Positions 14,821-24,468 of a stretch of DNA of 38,047 nucleotides are shown piece after piece. Source of the stretch: an uncultured Lachnospiraceae bacterium (lineage in GTDB: Bacteria > Bacillota > Clostridia > Lachnospirales > Lachnospiraceae). Position 1 is the first letter of the stretch; every line of letters begins with the position of its first letter. The DNA lies in the NCBI GenBank assembly GCA_947623805.1, contig CANQHZ010000033.1, forward strand, positions 1 to 38,047. Reading direction: 5' to 3'. A model generated the notes under the pieces. The model did no database searches, was not told the DNA's origin, and saw only the letters and a list, made by a program, of their open reading frames with translations. The translations under genes and the position numbers were made by a program.

Positions 14821-16428
14821 CTAATGTTTTTTATATTCAATCGCCGCCTCAATAAATCCTCTGAAAAGCGGGTGTGGTCTGTTGGGGCGGCTCTTTAATT
14901 CGGGGTGCGCCTGCGTGGCAATAAAGAACGGGTGATTGGGAATTTCAACCATTTCCACTATGCGACCGTCGGGCGAAAGCCCTGATAAAAGCATACCCTT
15001 TTCCGTGATGGCGGCGCGGTAATCATTGTTTACCTCATAGCGGTGCCTGTGGCGTTCGTTGATGACTTCGCTGCCGTAAAGCTTGTACGCCTTTGAGCTG
15101 GGATTGAGGTGGCACGGATATGAGCCAAGCCTTAAAGTGCCGCCGATGTCCTCCACACCGTTCTGATCCGGCATAAGCGCGATGACAGGGTGCGTCGTAT
15201 TGGGATCGAGCTCTACGCTGTGGGCATCGTGATAGCCTACCACATTTCTTGCAAACTCCACGATTGAAAGCTGCATGCCAAGGCACAGGCCGAGGAACGG
15301 GATATTATTTTCGCGCGCGTATTTTATCGCATAGATCATGCCGTCTATTCCCCTGTCGCCAAAGCCGCCTGGAACAAGCACGCCGCTTACATCTTTAAGC
15401 GTGTCCGCGACATTTTCGGGGGTTACAAGCTCTGAGTCAACCCATTTTATATTGACAGTCGAGTGCTGCGGGATACCGCCGTGCTTTAACGCTTCGACCA
15501 CGCTGATATATGCGTCGTGGAGCTGCGTGTATTTGCCGACAAGCGCGACAGTGACCTCCTGAGTGGGGCTCTTTAAGTCCTCCACCATTTTTGTCCAGTC
15601 GTCAAGATCGGGCTCGGGACATTCAAGGTGCAGACATTCGCAGGCTACCTCGGCAAGATGCTCCTTTTCCATAGCAAGCGGGGCTTCGTATAAATATTCC
15701 ACGTCAAGGTTTTGGAGTACGTGGGAGTTTGGCACATTGCAGAAAAGGGCGATTTTATCCTTTATGCTCTGCTCAAGCTCGCGCTCGCTCCTGCATACGA
15801 TAATGTCGGGCTGGATGCCCATGCCCTGCAGTTCTTTTACGCTTGCCTGCGTGGGCTTGGTCTTCATCTCCTGCGACGCGCGCAGGTATGGAATGAGAGT
15901 GACATGTATAAGGATAGCGTTTTCGCGCCCTACCTCGTGCTGGAACTGACGTATCGACTCCAGAAACGGCTGGCTTTCAATATCGCCTACTGTGCCGCCT
16001 ACCTCTATGATGGCTATGCGCATTTCGGGATCGGTGAAATTCCTGTAAAAACGGCTTTTGATTTCATTCGTGATGTGCGGAATGACTTGCACAGTGCCTC
16101 CGCCGTAGTCGCCCCTTCTTTCCTTTTGAAGTACGGACCAGTACACCTTGCCTGTCGTGACGTTTGAATTTTTGTCAAGACTTTCGTCGATAAAACGCTC
16201 GTAATGCCCTAAGTCTAGGTCAGTCTCGGCGCCGTCGTCAGTGACGAACACTTCGCCGTGCTGTATGGGATTCATAGTGCCCGGATCGATATTTATGTAG
16301 GGATCAAATTTCTGCATAGTAACCTTGTACCCCCTCGCTTTCAAAAGACGCCCGAGCGACGCGGCTGTGATGCCCTTTCCAAGCCCTGAAACAACTCCTC
16401 CCGTGACAAAAACATACTTTACCGGCAT
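14821..16428 (-). CDS. pyrG: CTP synthase
   Basis: 535 aa, full length. Makes CTP from UTP with ATP and glutamine, the last step of de novo pyrimidine nucleotide synthesis. The synthase domain starts [17 protein letters not shown] (P-loop), with the UTP/Mg region [38 protein letters not shown]. The class I glutaminase domain starts near residue 290 and shows GGFGDRG, the nucleophile cysteine in GLCLGMQ (about residue 380) and the His/Glu pair in THPEL-like [16 protein letters not shown] lies shortly before the ATG. Divergent from ftsH across about 325 bp. Clostridial and Bacillus pyrG are often controlled by attenuation in the leader; I could not identify a convincing attenuator here. Confidence 0.98.
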   Translation of the reverse strand: MPVKYVFVTGGVVSGLGKGITAASLGRLLKARGYKVTMQKFDPYINIDPGTMNPIQHGEVFVTDDGAETDLDLGHYERFIDESLDKNSNVTTGKVYWSVLQKERRGDYGGGTVQVIPHITNEIKSRFYRNFTDPEMRIAIIEVGGTVGDIESQPFLESIRQFQHEVGRENAILIHVTLIPYLRASQEMKTKPTQASVKELQGMGIQPDIIVCRSERELEQSIKDKIALFCNVPNSHVLQNLDVEYLYEAPLAMEKEHLAEVACECLHLECPEPDLDDWTKMVEDLKSPTQEVTVALVGKYTQLHDAYISVVEALKHGGIPQHSTVNIKWVDSELVTPENVADTLKDVSGVLVPGGFGDRGIDGMIYAIKYARENNIPFLGLCLGMQLSIVEFARNVVGYHDAHSVELDPNTTHPVIALMPDQNGVEDIGGTLRLGSYPCHLNPSSKAYKLYGSEVINERHRHRYEVNNDYRAAITEKGMLLSGLSPDGRIVEMVEIPNHPFFIATQAHPELKSRPNRPHPLFRGFIEAAIEYKKH

Positions 16429-16691
16429 AACTTTTCATTCCTTTCGTGATAATTAACGCTTTAGGTGTCTGTGAAAATTTTTCAAAATTTCTGTTGGGCG
16501 AGGTTTTTGCAGTTTATATATTCAAAAATTTCGAATGTATTTTCGCGGCAGCCTAAAGTATAAATACAATATATTTGCTTATTATACAACAGTAAGGCAT
16601 AAAAAATCTATAGTTTTTTACAAAATATTTATATATCTTAGGTTGATTTATGAACCTCAAATATCTATAATTAAAATTGAATGTTTTTACT

Positions 16692-16720
16692 TTGGCAAGG
16701 TGAAAAATTTATAATATAAC
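16692..16720 (+). promoter_or_regulatory. Promoter for ftsH
   Basis: TTGGCA (16692-16697), 17-bp spacer, TATAAC (16715-16720), 33 bp before the ATG. The remainder of the intergenic stretch 16429-16691 is AT-rich and contains the pyrG leader; no other gene is seen. Confidence 0.7.
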
Positions 16721-16753
16721 AGTACCCGATACGGAAAGGATATTCTAACAAAA

Positions 16754-19201
16754 ATGGACAACAATCAGTTAAACAATTATGACAACAATTCAAACCGTGG
16801 CAATGGCGGCAACGGTCAGAACAATGGCAATGGCAGCGGCGGCGGGTCAAACGGCGGCAAGGATCCCAAAAAGCAGAGCCTGCTTATTATGCTGATAGCG
16901 GCGCTGCTTTCGCTTCTGTGCATCAGCTATTTTATGCGCGCCGTGACTAACGCCACCAACAGGGTGATAAGCTATAATGAGTTTATCAGTATGGTAGACG
17001 CGGGCGAGGTGGAGTCGGTAACAATCGAATCAAATCAGATAGTTATTGAGCCAAAGACAAAAGAGCCCGAGGAAGGCGTCTTTTACTATTACCAGCCGAC
17101 GATTACCTATACCACGGGCAAGGTTGAGGAGGATGAGACGCTTACAAAGCGCCTTCTTGACGCGGGAGTGGAGGTAAACGGCACCGTGCCTGACGGTTCG
17201 GGCATAATACTGTCGCTTTTGTATTACATTGTTCCCGTGCTGCTTATGTGGGGGCTTTTGAGCCTACTGCTGCGCAAAATGACGGGCGGCGGCGGAGCGT
17301 TCGGCATGGGCAAAAGCACGGCTAAGGTGTATGTGCAGAAGGAAACAGGCATTACTTTTAAGGATGTCGCGGGCGAAGACGAGGCGAAGGAGTCGTTGCA
17401 GGAGGTTGTGGATTTCCTGCATAACCCTGGAAAATACGCCAAAATAGGCGCTAAGCTGCCAAAGGGCGCTCTGCTTGTAGGTCCTCCCGGCACGGGCAAG
17501 ACAATGCTTGCCAAGGCAGTGGCGGGTGAGGCGCATGTGCCGTTTTTCTCGCTTGCAGGCTCTGACTTTATCGAGCTGTATGTCGGCGTGGGCGCGTCGC
17601 GTGTGCGTGATTTGTTTAAAGAGGCGGAAAAAAATGCACCGTGCATTATATTTATAGATGAGATTGACGCTATCGGGCGTAGCCGCGATTCAAAATACGG
17701 CGGCGGCAACGAGGAGCGCGAACAGACGTTAAACCAGCTGCTTTCCGAAATGGACGGTTTTGACGGCAAGAACGGTATTATCATACTAGCGGCGACAAAC
17801 CGCCCTGAAATTCTCGACAAGGCGCTGCTGCGCCCTGGGCGCTTTGACAGGCGTATCATAGTGGATAAGCCGGACTTAAAGGGCAGAGTCAATATTTTAA
17901 AGGTTCACTCAAAAGACGTGCTGATGGACGAGACTGTAGATTTGGACGCTATCGCGCTTGCGACGAGCGGCGCTGTGGGCGCGGACCTTGCGAATATGAT
18001 AAACGAGGCGGCAATCAACGCCGTAAAAGACGGCAGGGATTTTGTGAGCCAGAAGGACTTGTTTAACGCGGTAGAGGTGGTGCTTGTCGGCAAGGAAAAG
18101 AAAGACCGCATTATGAGCAAGGAGGAGCGCAGGATTGTGTCGTACCACGAGGTGGGGCATGCCCTTATAAGCGCGTTGCAGAAAAACTCTGAGCCTGTGC
18201 AGAAAATCACGATTGTGCCGCGCACGATGGGGGCATTGGGTTATGTTATGCATGTGCCCGAAGATGAGAAATACCTCAATACGCAGGCTGAGCTGCACGA
18301 TATGATAGTAGGGCTTCTGGGCGGCCGCGCGGCGGAGGAGATAGTGTTTGACACAGTGACGACAGGCGCGTCAAATGATATCGAGAAGGCGACGAGCATA
18401 GCGCGTTCTATGGTTACGCGATACGGCATGAGCAAGAAATTCGGCCTTATCGGTCTTGAAACGGTTGAGAGCCAGTACCTTGAGGGCAGAAGCGCGCTCA
18501 ATTGCGCGGACAATACGGCTGCGGAGATAGACGCCGAGGTTATGAAGCTTTTGAAGGAGGCGTATGACGAGGCGCTTGCGCTGCTTAAGGATAACCGCGA
18601 CGTGATGGACAAAATCGCCGCGCATCTGATAGAAAAGGAGACAATTACAGGCAAGGAGTTTATGAAGATTTTCCGCGAGGCAAAGGGGCTGCCTGAGCCT
18701 GAGGAAAAGACTGACGAGGCGGAGAAGGCGGATGCGGCAGACAATGCGCAGAGCGGGGAAAACGCAAAGGCGGACGATAAGACGCAGGCAGAGGGAAATG
18801 CTGAGGCAGGCGTTAAAGCGCAGACAGAGGAAAATGCCGAGACGTCAAAAAAGCCAGATGTGACTGATATGCAGCCTAAACCGCAGCCGACGGGAGTTTA
18901 TGTCGGCGGAGCAGGATTTTCAGCAGCTTTAAATAATGCTGAAAATGGTGTTAGCAGCCACATTGACGGAAACAATAGTGAAAGCGATAATGATGGCAGC
19001 GACAATAGCAACAACAGCGGTGACAGTAACAACAGTGGTGACAGTGACAACAGCAATAATAACAATAGTAATGACAGCTCTGATAATGGTGGCATCAATT
19101 ACGGATTTGACAGCGGCAAAGATGTGAGTGGCGGCAAGAAGGAGGAAGGCTCAAAATTTGGCGCAGTCTGGGAGCGGAATATAAACGGGGACAGAAATTA
19201 A
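16754..19201 (+). CDS. ftsH: ATP-dependent zinc metalloprotease FtsH, with unusual low-complexity ends
   Basis: 815 aa against about 640-700 for most homologues. Membrane-anchored AAA+ protease for quality control and regulated proteolysis. Order: an Asn/Gly-rich cytoplasmic N-terminus (about 1-40), TM1 (SLLIMLIAALLSLLCISYFM), an extracytoplasmic domain, TM2 near residues 150-175, Walker A GPPGTGKT (about 243-250), Walker B IIFIDEID, the second region of homology ATNRPEILDKALLRPGRFDR, then the zinc motif HEVGH (465-469). The last 170 residues after FREAKGLPEPEE are acidic, Ala/Glu/Lys-rich, then Ser/Asp/Asn-rich. AAAGGA lies 13 nt before the ATG, a rather long spacing. A deleted relic of this gene is at 12813. 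Confidence 0.97.
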   Translation: MDNNQLNNYDNNSNRGNGGNGQNNGNGSGGGSNGGKDPKKQSLLIMLIAALLSLLCISYFMRAVTNATNRVISYNEFISMVDAGEVESVTIESNQIVIEPKTKEPEEGVFYYYQPTITYTTGKVEEDETLTKRLLDAGVEVNGTVPDGSGIILSLLYYIVPVLLMWGLLSLLLRKMTGGGGAFGMGKSTAKVYVQKETGITFKDVAGEDEAKESLQEVVDFLHNPGKYAKIGAKLPKGALLVGPPGTGKTMLAKAVAGEAHVPFFSLAGSDFIELYVGVGASRVRDLFKEAEKNAPCIIFIDEIDAIGRSRDSKYGGGNEEREQTLNQLLSEMDGFDGKNGIIILAATNRPEILDKALLRPGRFDRRIIVDKPDLKGRVNILKVHSKDVLMDETVDLDAIALATSGAVGADLANMINEAAINAVKDGRDFVSQKDLFNAVEVVLVGKEKKDRIMSKEERRIVSYHEVGHALISALQKNSEPVQKITIVPRTMGALGYVMHVPEDEKYLNTQAELHDMIVGLLGGRAAEEIVFDTVTTGASNDIEKATSIARSMVTRYGMSKKFGLIGLETVESQYLEGRSALNCADNTAAEIDAEVMKLLKEAYDEALALLKDNRDVMDKIAAHLIEKETITGKEFMKIFREAKGLPEPEEKTDEAEKADAADNAQSGENAKADDKTQAEGNAEAGVKAQTEENAETSKKPDVTDMQPKPQPTGVYVGGAGFSAALNNAENGVSSHIDGNNSESDNDGSDNSNNSGDSNNSGDSDNSNNNNSNDSSDNGGINYGFDSGKDVSGGKKEEGSKFGAVWERNINGDRN
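18969..19088 (+). repeat. Ser/Asp/Asn-coding low-complexity tract in ftsH
   Basis: Degenerate short repeats built from AAC/AGC/GAC/GGT codons encode DNSNNSGDSNNSGDSDNSNN and similar. The tract is near the 3' end of ftsH and is likely prone to slippage. Confidence 0.8.
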
Positions 19202-19219
19202 AATTATAAAGCATTGGTT

Positions 19220-19338
19220 ATACACCCCATAAAGACCTTTGAAAAGCGGCGGCGTTCGGCAGGACATTAGCGTTGCTGGTGTCTTTGCGTTAAGCGAAGT
19301 CGGTTTGCGCTTGATTTTCAGGTTTAAGTGGGGTGTAT
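19220..19338. repeat. Inverted repeat spanning the ftsH-uvrC gap
   Basis: ATACACCCCA (19220-19229) is exactly complementary to TGGGGTGTAT (19329-19338), with weaker pairing continuing inward. A smaller hairpin AAGCG/CGCTT lies inside. It could fold the uvrC leader or end ftsH transcripts, but there is no T run typical of a terminator. Confidence 0.5.
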
Positions 19339-19375
19339 GATTATTTCAAGCAGGTGTGCAGTTATGAGGTAAAAT

Positions 19376-21253
19376 ATGTCTGAGGAAAAGGAATTTGACA
19401 TAAAGGAGGAGCTTGCCAAGCTTCCAAAAAAGCCAGGAGTATATATTATGCGCGACGCGGACGATGACATTCTCTACGTGGGAAAGGCAAAAATCCTCCA
19501 CAACCGTGTCCGCTCCTATTTCAAGGAAAATATCGGCAGGGGACCGCAGATTGACAAAATGGTGTCGCTTATCGCGCGTTTTGAGTACATAGTGACAGAC
19601 TCGGAGCTTGAGGCGCTTGTGCTTGAAAACAACCTTATAAAAGAGTACAGCCCCAAGTACAACACTCTGCTTAAGGATGACAAAACATATCCTTATATAA
19701 AGGTCACTCTAGGCGAGGACTATCCGCGCATTATGCTTGTGCGCAAAATGAAAAAGGATAAGGCAAGGTACTTCGGGCCTTTTACGAGCGGCGGGGTAAA
19801 GGAAACGATAGACCTTATAAACAAGCTCTATCTAATCAGGACATGCCGCCGCAATCTGCCGAAGGATTTCGGAAAGGAGCGCCCGTGTCTTAATTATCAC
19901 ATCAACCAGTGCTGCGCGCCGTGCCAGGGGAATATTTCCAAGGAAGATTACGCGCATAGGATAGAGCAGGCGATAGATTTCCTGAATGGAAAGCATCAGC
20001 CAATCGTCAAGGAATTAAAGGAAAAAATGCAGAAGGCTTCCGAAAATATGGATTTTGAGGAGGCGATAAAATACCGCGATTTGATTGAGAGCATCAGGAA
20101 AATCAGCGAAACGCAGAAGATGTCCGACAACGCGGGCGAGGACAAGGACATTATCGCGCTTGCGATAGACGGCAATGAGACAGTGGTTCAGGTGTTTTTC
20201 CTGAGAAACGGCAGGCTTATCGGCAGGGAGCATTTTTATATGACACAGGTGGAGGAGCCGTCGGCGGGCGGCATACTTACAAGCTTTGTCAAGCAGTTTT
20301 ACGCGGGTACGCCGTTTATACCGCGTGAGATTATGCTGCAGGAACCGATAGAGGACATGGAGCTTGTGGAGCAGTGGCTTACTGACAAAAAGGGCGGCAG
20401 GGTGCATTTGAGAGTGCCGCAAAAAGGCGATAAGGAAAAGCTTGTCGATCTGGCGGCAAAAAACGCGCAGCTTGTATTGAGCCAGGACAGGGAGCGCATA
20501 CGCCGCGAGGAGGGCAGGACAATCGGCGCGGTGAAGGAGATAGAGGATATTCTCGGCATAAGCCCGCTTACGCGCATGGAGGCGTTTGACATTTCCAATA
20601 CGAGCGGATTTGCAAATGTCGGCTCTATGGTGGTGTATGAAAAGGGTAAGCCAAAGCGCAGCGATTACAGGAAATTCCGCATGAAGACTGTGGCGGGACC
20701 TGATGATTACGCCTGCATGCGGGAGGTGCTTACGAGGCGTTTTACGCATGGGCTTGATGAGAGGAAAGAGGCTGACGAGCGTTTTGGCAGCTTTACGCGT
20801 TTCCCCGATTTGCTTTTGATGGACGGCGGGCGCGGTCAGGTAAATGTCGCTTTACAGGTGCTTGATGAGCTTGGGATTGATATTCCCGTGTGCGGCATGG
20901 TGAAGGACGACAAACACAATACAAGGGGGCTTTATTTTAACAACAGGGAGCTGCCAATCGACAAGCACAGCGAGGGTTTCAAGCTTATCACGCGTATTCA
21001 GGACGAGGCGCACAGGTTTGCAATCACTTATCACAGGTCGCTTAGGAGCAAGGCGCAGATCCATTCGGTGCTTGACGAGATTAGTGGCGTAGGCCCCAGC
21101 AGGAGAAAGGCGCTGATGAGGCATTTTAAGTCGATTGAGGAATTGAAGGCGGCTGATGTCGGTGAGCTTTCGGCGGTTGAAGGGATTAGTGAGAGAGTGG
21201 CGAAGGAGATTTATGCGTTTTTTCATGATGGTGATGAACGGAGGGAGGGCTGA
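19376..21253 (+). CDS. uvrC: UvrABC excinuclease subunit C
   Basis: 625 aa. Makes both incisions during nucleotide excision repair with UvrB. The GIY-YIG nuclease is N-terminal ([25 protein letters not shown], residues 20-100). Next is a cysteine cluster ([13 protein letters not shown]), the UvrB-binding UVR motif (residues 200-235, [16 protein letters not shown]), the RNase H-like second nuclease ([32 protein letters not shown]) and two C-terminal helix-hairpin-helix motifs ([32 protein letters not shown]). GAGG precedes the ATG. The next gene starts 2 nt after its stop. Confidence 0.98.
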   Translation: MSEEKEFDIKEELAKLPKKPGVYIMRDADDDILYVGKAKILHNRVRSYFKENIGRGPQIDKMVSLIARFEYIVTDSELEALVLENNLIKEYSPKYNTLLKDDKTYPYIKVTLGEDYPRIMLVRKMKKDKARYFGPFTSGGVKETIDLINKLYLIRTCRRNLPKDFGKERPCLNYHINQCCAPCQGNISKEDYAHRIEQAIDFLNGKHQPIVKELKEKMQKASENMDFEEAIKYRDLIESIRKISETQKMSDNAGEDKDIIALAIDGNETVVQVFFLRNGRLIGREHFYMTQVEEPSAGGILTSFVKQFYAGTPFIPREIMLQEPIEDMELVEQWLTDKKGGRVHLRVPQKGDKEKLVDLAAKNAQLVLSQDRERIRREEGRTIGAVKEIEDILGISPLTRMEAFDISNTSGFANVGSMVVYEKGKPKRSDYRKFRMKTVAGPDDYACMREVLTRRFTHGLDERKEADERFGSFTRFPDLLLMDGGRGQVNVALQVLDELGIDIPVCGMVKDDKHNTRGLYFNNRELPIDKHSEGFKLITRIQDEAHRFAITYHRSLRSKAQIHSVLDEISGVGPSRRKALMRHFKSIEELKAADVGELSAVEGISERVAKEIYAFFHDGDERREG

Positions 21254-21255
21254 TA

Positions 21256-22089
21256 ATGGAGTTGAATTCAGAATTTAAAGGTCTTGTGGAGTATGCGATA
21301 CAATGGGCTGGGCGGACGGGAATAACGCTTGACTACACAAGGGAGAGCATCAGGAGCGTAGATGATATTCTTTTGGCTTATCATAATAGGCTTGATAAAT
21401 TTGACAGTGATGATGGCAAGGATTATTTATGGGACGTGGCATTTGCGTTTGGAATATATGTCGGGGAGGTAATGCTGCGTTCTGGTCTTGCTGAAAAGGG
21501 TTTTACGTGGGATTATGACGATAAAGGCGACGGGATTCCTATACTCAGTAATTCGGAGGATAAAAATAAAATTACGGCTTCACCTGTCACAAAGGCGCAT
21601 AAGTGCATTATTAACGGTGAGGATGACATCGTGGAGTTTTTTGTTGATATGATATTTTCCCTTGCAAATGGCGACAAAATGCCAAAGACGGGAGTGCTGA
21701 GAGTGCCTGATGTTGAAACAAGCAGCGGTAAAATAATCGATAAGGTAGTTCTCAAAGAAACGGATTATTTTATAGACATTGTTGCGAAGGGCGAGGAGGA
21801 TTTTGTGATTTTTAAATCTCATGACGGCTTTTTGCAGTTTTACGGTATCGGCGATCAATTCATATGTGAGGCATGGTTTACTTTGGGAGGCCGCAGGGCG
21901 TATCAGATGATTAATCCAAGCTGTGCAAATCGTGAGCGTGTAAGGCTTGTCACGCCGTATGGCGAATTTACGCCAAGAGAGCGGGGTATTATTTCGCGTG
22001 AACAGCTTGAATTTGCGGTGCGGGAATATTTTTCCAATTTAGACGAGGCGGATTTTCTTGAAAAAGTGCCGCATGAAGATTGTGAGTGA
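21256..22089 (+). CDS. Hypothetical protein downstream of uvrC
   Basis: 277 aa, no signal peptide or membrane helix. The start lies 2 nt after the uvrC stop with GGAGGGAGGG inside the end of uvrC, so translation is probably coupled. The N-terminal 110 residues are helical (LVEYAIQWAGRTGITLDYTRESIRSVDDIL, WDVAFAFGIYVGEVML) and recall DUF3806-like or immunity-type proteins, but I cannot assign a family. The C-terminal half is mixed alpha/beta. Its tie to uvrC is positional only. Confidence 0.85.
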   Translation: MELNSEFKGLVEYAIQWAGRTGITLDYTRESIRSVDDILLAYHNRLDKFDSDDGKDYLWDVAFAFGIYVGEVMLRSGLAEKGFTWDYDDKGDGIPILSNSEDKNKITASPVTKAHKCIINGEDDIVEFFVDMIFSLANGDKMPKTGVLRVPDVETSSGKIIDKVVLKETDYFIDIVAKGEEDFVIFKSHDGFLQFYGIGDQFICEAWFTLGGRRAYQMINPSCANRERVRLVTPYGEFTPRERGIISREQLEFAVREYFSNLDEADFLEKVPHEDCE

Positions 22090-22128
22090 TGCTTATCGCT
22101 GCGGCGGCTAGTGAGGGAAAATTGGCTG

Positions 22129-22157
22129 TGTAAATATATTTTTGATTGTGTTATAAT
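22129..22157 (+). promoter_or_regulatory. Candidate promoter for the aminotransferase gene
   Basis: A perfect TATAAT (22152-22157) lies 32 bp before the ATG, but the hexamer 17 bp upstream (TGTAAA) is a weak -35. Confidence 0.5.
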
Positions 22158-22189
22158 ATGAAAAAAGACAAACGGAGGTAAGTGCAGTT

Positions 22190-23389
22190 ATGGTTTCACA
22201 GAAATACAAGGAAATGCTTAGTGCAAAGTCGGTTATAAGGGAGATGTCGGCGTGGGCTGTAAAGCGCGGGGCAGAGATTGGGTATGAAAATGTGTTTGAT
22301 TACAGCCTTGGCAATCCTTCTGTGCCTGTTCCGCAGGAGTTTACGGACAAGATGATCGAGCTTCTGCAGACGCGCAGCGGCATGGAGCTTCACGGCTACA
22401 GCCAGTCGCAGGGCATTGTGTCCGTGCGTGAGAAATTTGCCGACTATTTGAACAGGACTTTTGGAATGAATTATACCGCGGAGCATATATTTATGACGAC
22501 GGGCGCGGCGGGAGCGATTGCGCATGCGGTACGCGCTGTGACGCAGCCAGGCGACGAGGTTATCACGTTCGCGCCGTATTTTCCTGAGTACAATCATTAT
22601 GTAAACCAGACAGGCGCGGTATTGAAGGTAGTGCCTGCCGACACAAAGAGCTTTCAGATAAATTTTGACGAGCTTGAAAAGCTTTTGAATCCAAAGACCA
22701 TGGCGCTTTTGATAAATACGCCGAACAATCCATCAGGCATTGTGTATTCTACGGAGACAATCAAAAAGCTTGCCGCGCTTCTGGAGGAAAAGCAGAAGGA
22801 GTACGGACATGATATTTTCCTTATATCCGATGAGCCGTACCGCGATATAGTGTATGCGGGCGTTGACGCTCCTTATGTGTCGAAGCTTTATGACAATTCG
22901 CTCTCATGCTATTCTTATGCGAAGTCGCTCTCGATACCAGGCGAAAGGCTTGGATATATAGCAGCCAATCCTAAATGCACGGATTCAGAGCTTATCTCCG
23001 TGATGTGTTCGCAGATTTCGAGGGGCATAGGACACAACTGTCCGCCCTCTATCATACAGATTGCCGTGTCTGAGGTGCTTGGAGTGACGGCGGATTTGTC
23101 TGTGTACGAGAAAAATATGAACATTCTGTATGACGAGCTTGTAAAGCTTGGATTTGAGTGCGTAAAGCCGGGCGGCACATTTTATATTTTCCCCAAGGCG
23201 CTTGAGGAGGACTCTGTTGCGTTCTGCCAAAAGGCGCTTAAATATGACCTCGTGCTTGTGTCAGGCGATTCGTTTGGGTGTCCCGGGTATTTCAGAATGG
23301 CATACTGCATAGAAACGGAAAAGGTAGAGCGTTCGCTTGCGGCATTGCGTAGATTTGTTGAGAAAGAATATAACATTAAGAAACTCTAA
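22190..23389 (+). CDS. PLP-dependent class I/II aminotransferase
   Basis: 399 aa, fold type I. Visible: substrate region SLGNPSVPVP, GYSQSQGIVSVREKFADYL, the cofactor-binding TTGAAGAIAHAV, NTPNNPSGIVYS, ISDEPYRDIVY, the PLP lysine in SYAKSLSIPGERLGY, and the C-terminal arginine motif YFRMAYC. It resembles the aspartate/tyrosine aminotransferase branch; the substrate cannot be stated. GGAGG lies 11 nt before the ATG. The last codons and the stop fall inside the inverted repeat 23371-23427. Confidence 0.93.
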   Translation: MVSQKYKEMLSAKSVIREMSAWAVKRGAEIGYENVFDYSLGNPSVPVPQEFTDKMIELLQTRSGMELHGYSQSQGIVSVREKFADYLNRTFGMNYTAEHIFMTTGAAGAIAHAVRAVTQPGDEVITFAPYFPEYNHYVNQTGAVLKVVPADTKSFQINFDELEKLLNPKTMALLINTPNNPSGIVYSTETIKKLAALLEEKQKEYGHDIFLISDEPYRDIVYAGVDAPYVSKLYDNSLSCYSYAKSLSIPGERLGYIAANPKCTDSELISVMCSQISRGIGHNCPPSIIQIAVSEVLGVTADLSVYEKNMNILYDELVKLGFECVKPGGTFYIFPKALEEDSVAFCQKALKYDLVLVSGDSFGCPGYFRMAYCIETEKVERSLAALRRFVEKEYNIKKL

Positions 23390-23427
23390 GACAGTAAAAG
23401 ACACTGTCTAAGAGTTTCTAAATGTTA
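23371..23427. repeat. 25-bp inverted repeat overlapping the aminotransferase stop
   Basis: Arms 23371-23395 and 23403-23427 are complementary at 23 of 25 positions with a 7-nt loop. The right arm is also the first part of the direct repeat that follows and recurs at 23480-23504, so the left arm could pair with either copy. Confidence 0.85.
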
Positions 23428-23459
23428 AGAAAAAACGCAGGGGCGGCGTTTTTTCGGGC
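23400..23459 (+). terminator. Tandem terminator unit A
   Basis: A 60-bp unit containing AAAAAACGC (23430-23438) and GCGTTTTTT (23446-23454) around a 7-nt loop: a compact rho-independent terminator. It is repeated 17 bp later with one difference. Confidence 0.88.
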
Positions 23460-23476
23460 AGTGTAGACCGTGAAGT

Positions 23477-23536
23477 GACACTGTCTAAGAGTTTCTAAAT
23501 GTTAAGAAAAAACGCAAGGGCGGCGTTTTTTCGGGC
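23477..23536 (+). terminator. Tandem terminator unit B (59/60 copy of unit A)
   Basis: Same 60-bp unit, with one G-to-A change in the loop. Stem 23507-23515 with 23523-23531. The near identity implies recent duplication or conversion. Confidence 0.88.
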
Positions 23537-23592
23537 TGTATATAAACTACAATGCTGCGATGGGATAATTAAGGAAAGAAGGACTGAAAATA

Positions 23593-24447
23593 ATGATTGA
23601 CGCAGGGCTTGTCTTAGAGGGCGGGGGCATGAAGGGGGTATATACCGCTGGAGTGCTTGAATTTTTTATGGAAAAGGACTTGTATTTTAAAAACTGTTAC
23701 GGGGTGTCCGCGGGGGCGTGCCACCTGTGCAGCTATATTTCCAAACAGAAGAAACGCGCGTACAGGGTGGCGCTTGACTACCTTGACGATAAAAACTACT
23801 GCAGCGTGAGAAGTCTTTTGACTACGGGCGACTTATTTAATGTGAAAATGTGCTATGACACAGTGCCAAACAAGCTCGATCCGTATGATTACAAGGCGGC
23901 GGCAATGTATGAGGGAAACGCCTATGCCGTCGTCACAAACATAAGGACTGGCGAGCCAGAATATATGCCGCTGCGCGAGCTGCACAAGGATATCATAGCT
24001 GTGCGCGCGTCTTCGTCGCTCCCGCTTGTGGCAAGGAACGTGAAAATAGGCAATGAATACTATCTTGACGGCGGCATATCAGACGCCGTGCCAATCAGAA
24101 GGGCAGTCGCTGACGGCAATGCCAAAAATGTAGTAGTGCTCACCAAGGAGGTTGGCTATGTCCGAAAGCCTGCTCCAAAATCAAACTTAGGGCTTATCTG
24201 GCTTAAATACGGCAGATATCCCAAGGTCTATGAGCTTATGGCAGACCGCCACACGCGCTACAATGACACACTGGATTTTCTGGAAAAAGAAAGGGCAGCG
24301 GGAAAGGCATTCGTGATACGCCCGAAAAAGCCAAACGACATAGGAAGGATTGAGAAGGACAGAAAGAAGCTCGAGTGGCTTTATGAGATTGGCTATAATG
24401 ACGCGAAAGAAAGCTATGATGAATTAATGCGGTTTTTAGAGCAATAA
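23593..24447 (+). CDS. Patatin-like phospholipase / acyl hydrolase
   Basis: 284 aa, RssA/YjjU-like patatin. The oxyanion loop LEGGGMKGVYTAGVLEFF (residues 8-25), the nucleophile serine in GVSAGA (about residue 39) and the catalytic aspartate in DGGISDAVP are all present, which gives the Ser-Asp dyad expected for hydrolysis of membrane lipid esters. No signal peptide, so likely cytosolic. AAGGA precedes the ATG. The uppP gene follows 21 bp later, suggesting an operon of lipid-related functions. Confidence 0.93.
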   Translation: MIDAGLVLEGGGMKGVYTAGVLEFFMEKDLYFKNCYGVSAGACHLCSYISKQKKRAYRVALDYLDDKNYCSVRSLLTTGDLFNVKMCYDTVPNKLDPYDYKAAAMYEGNAYAVVTNIRTGEPEYMPLRELHKDIIAVRASSSLPLVARNVKIGNEYYLDGGISDAVPIRRAVADGNAKNVVVLTKEVGYVRKPAPKSNLGLIWLKYGRYPKVYELMADRHTRYNDTLDFLEKERAAGKAFVIRPKKPNDIGRIEKDRKKLEWLYEIGYNDAKESYDELMRFLEQ

Positions 24448-24468
24448 TATTTGAAAGGATTTTGGCTG

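Noticed and set aside
16440-16560. pyrG leader attenuator
   Set aside because: Only weak AT hairpins are present in the leader, with no terminator-like stem and T run on the minus strand.
20015-20749. 244-codon minus-strand frame inside uvrC
   Set aside because: The opposite strand is a fully conserved UvrC. The antisense product is rich in His/Arg/Leu as expected for a shadow frame.
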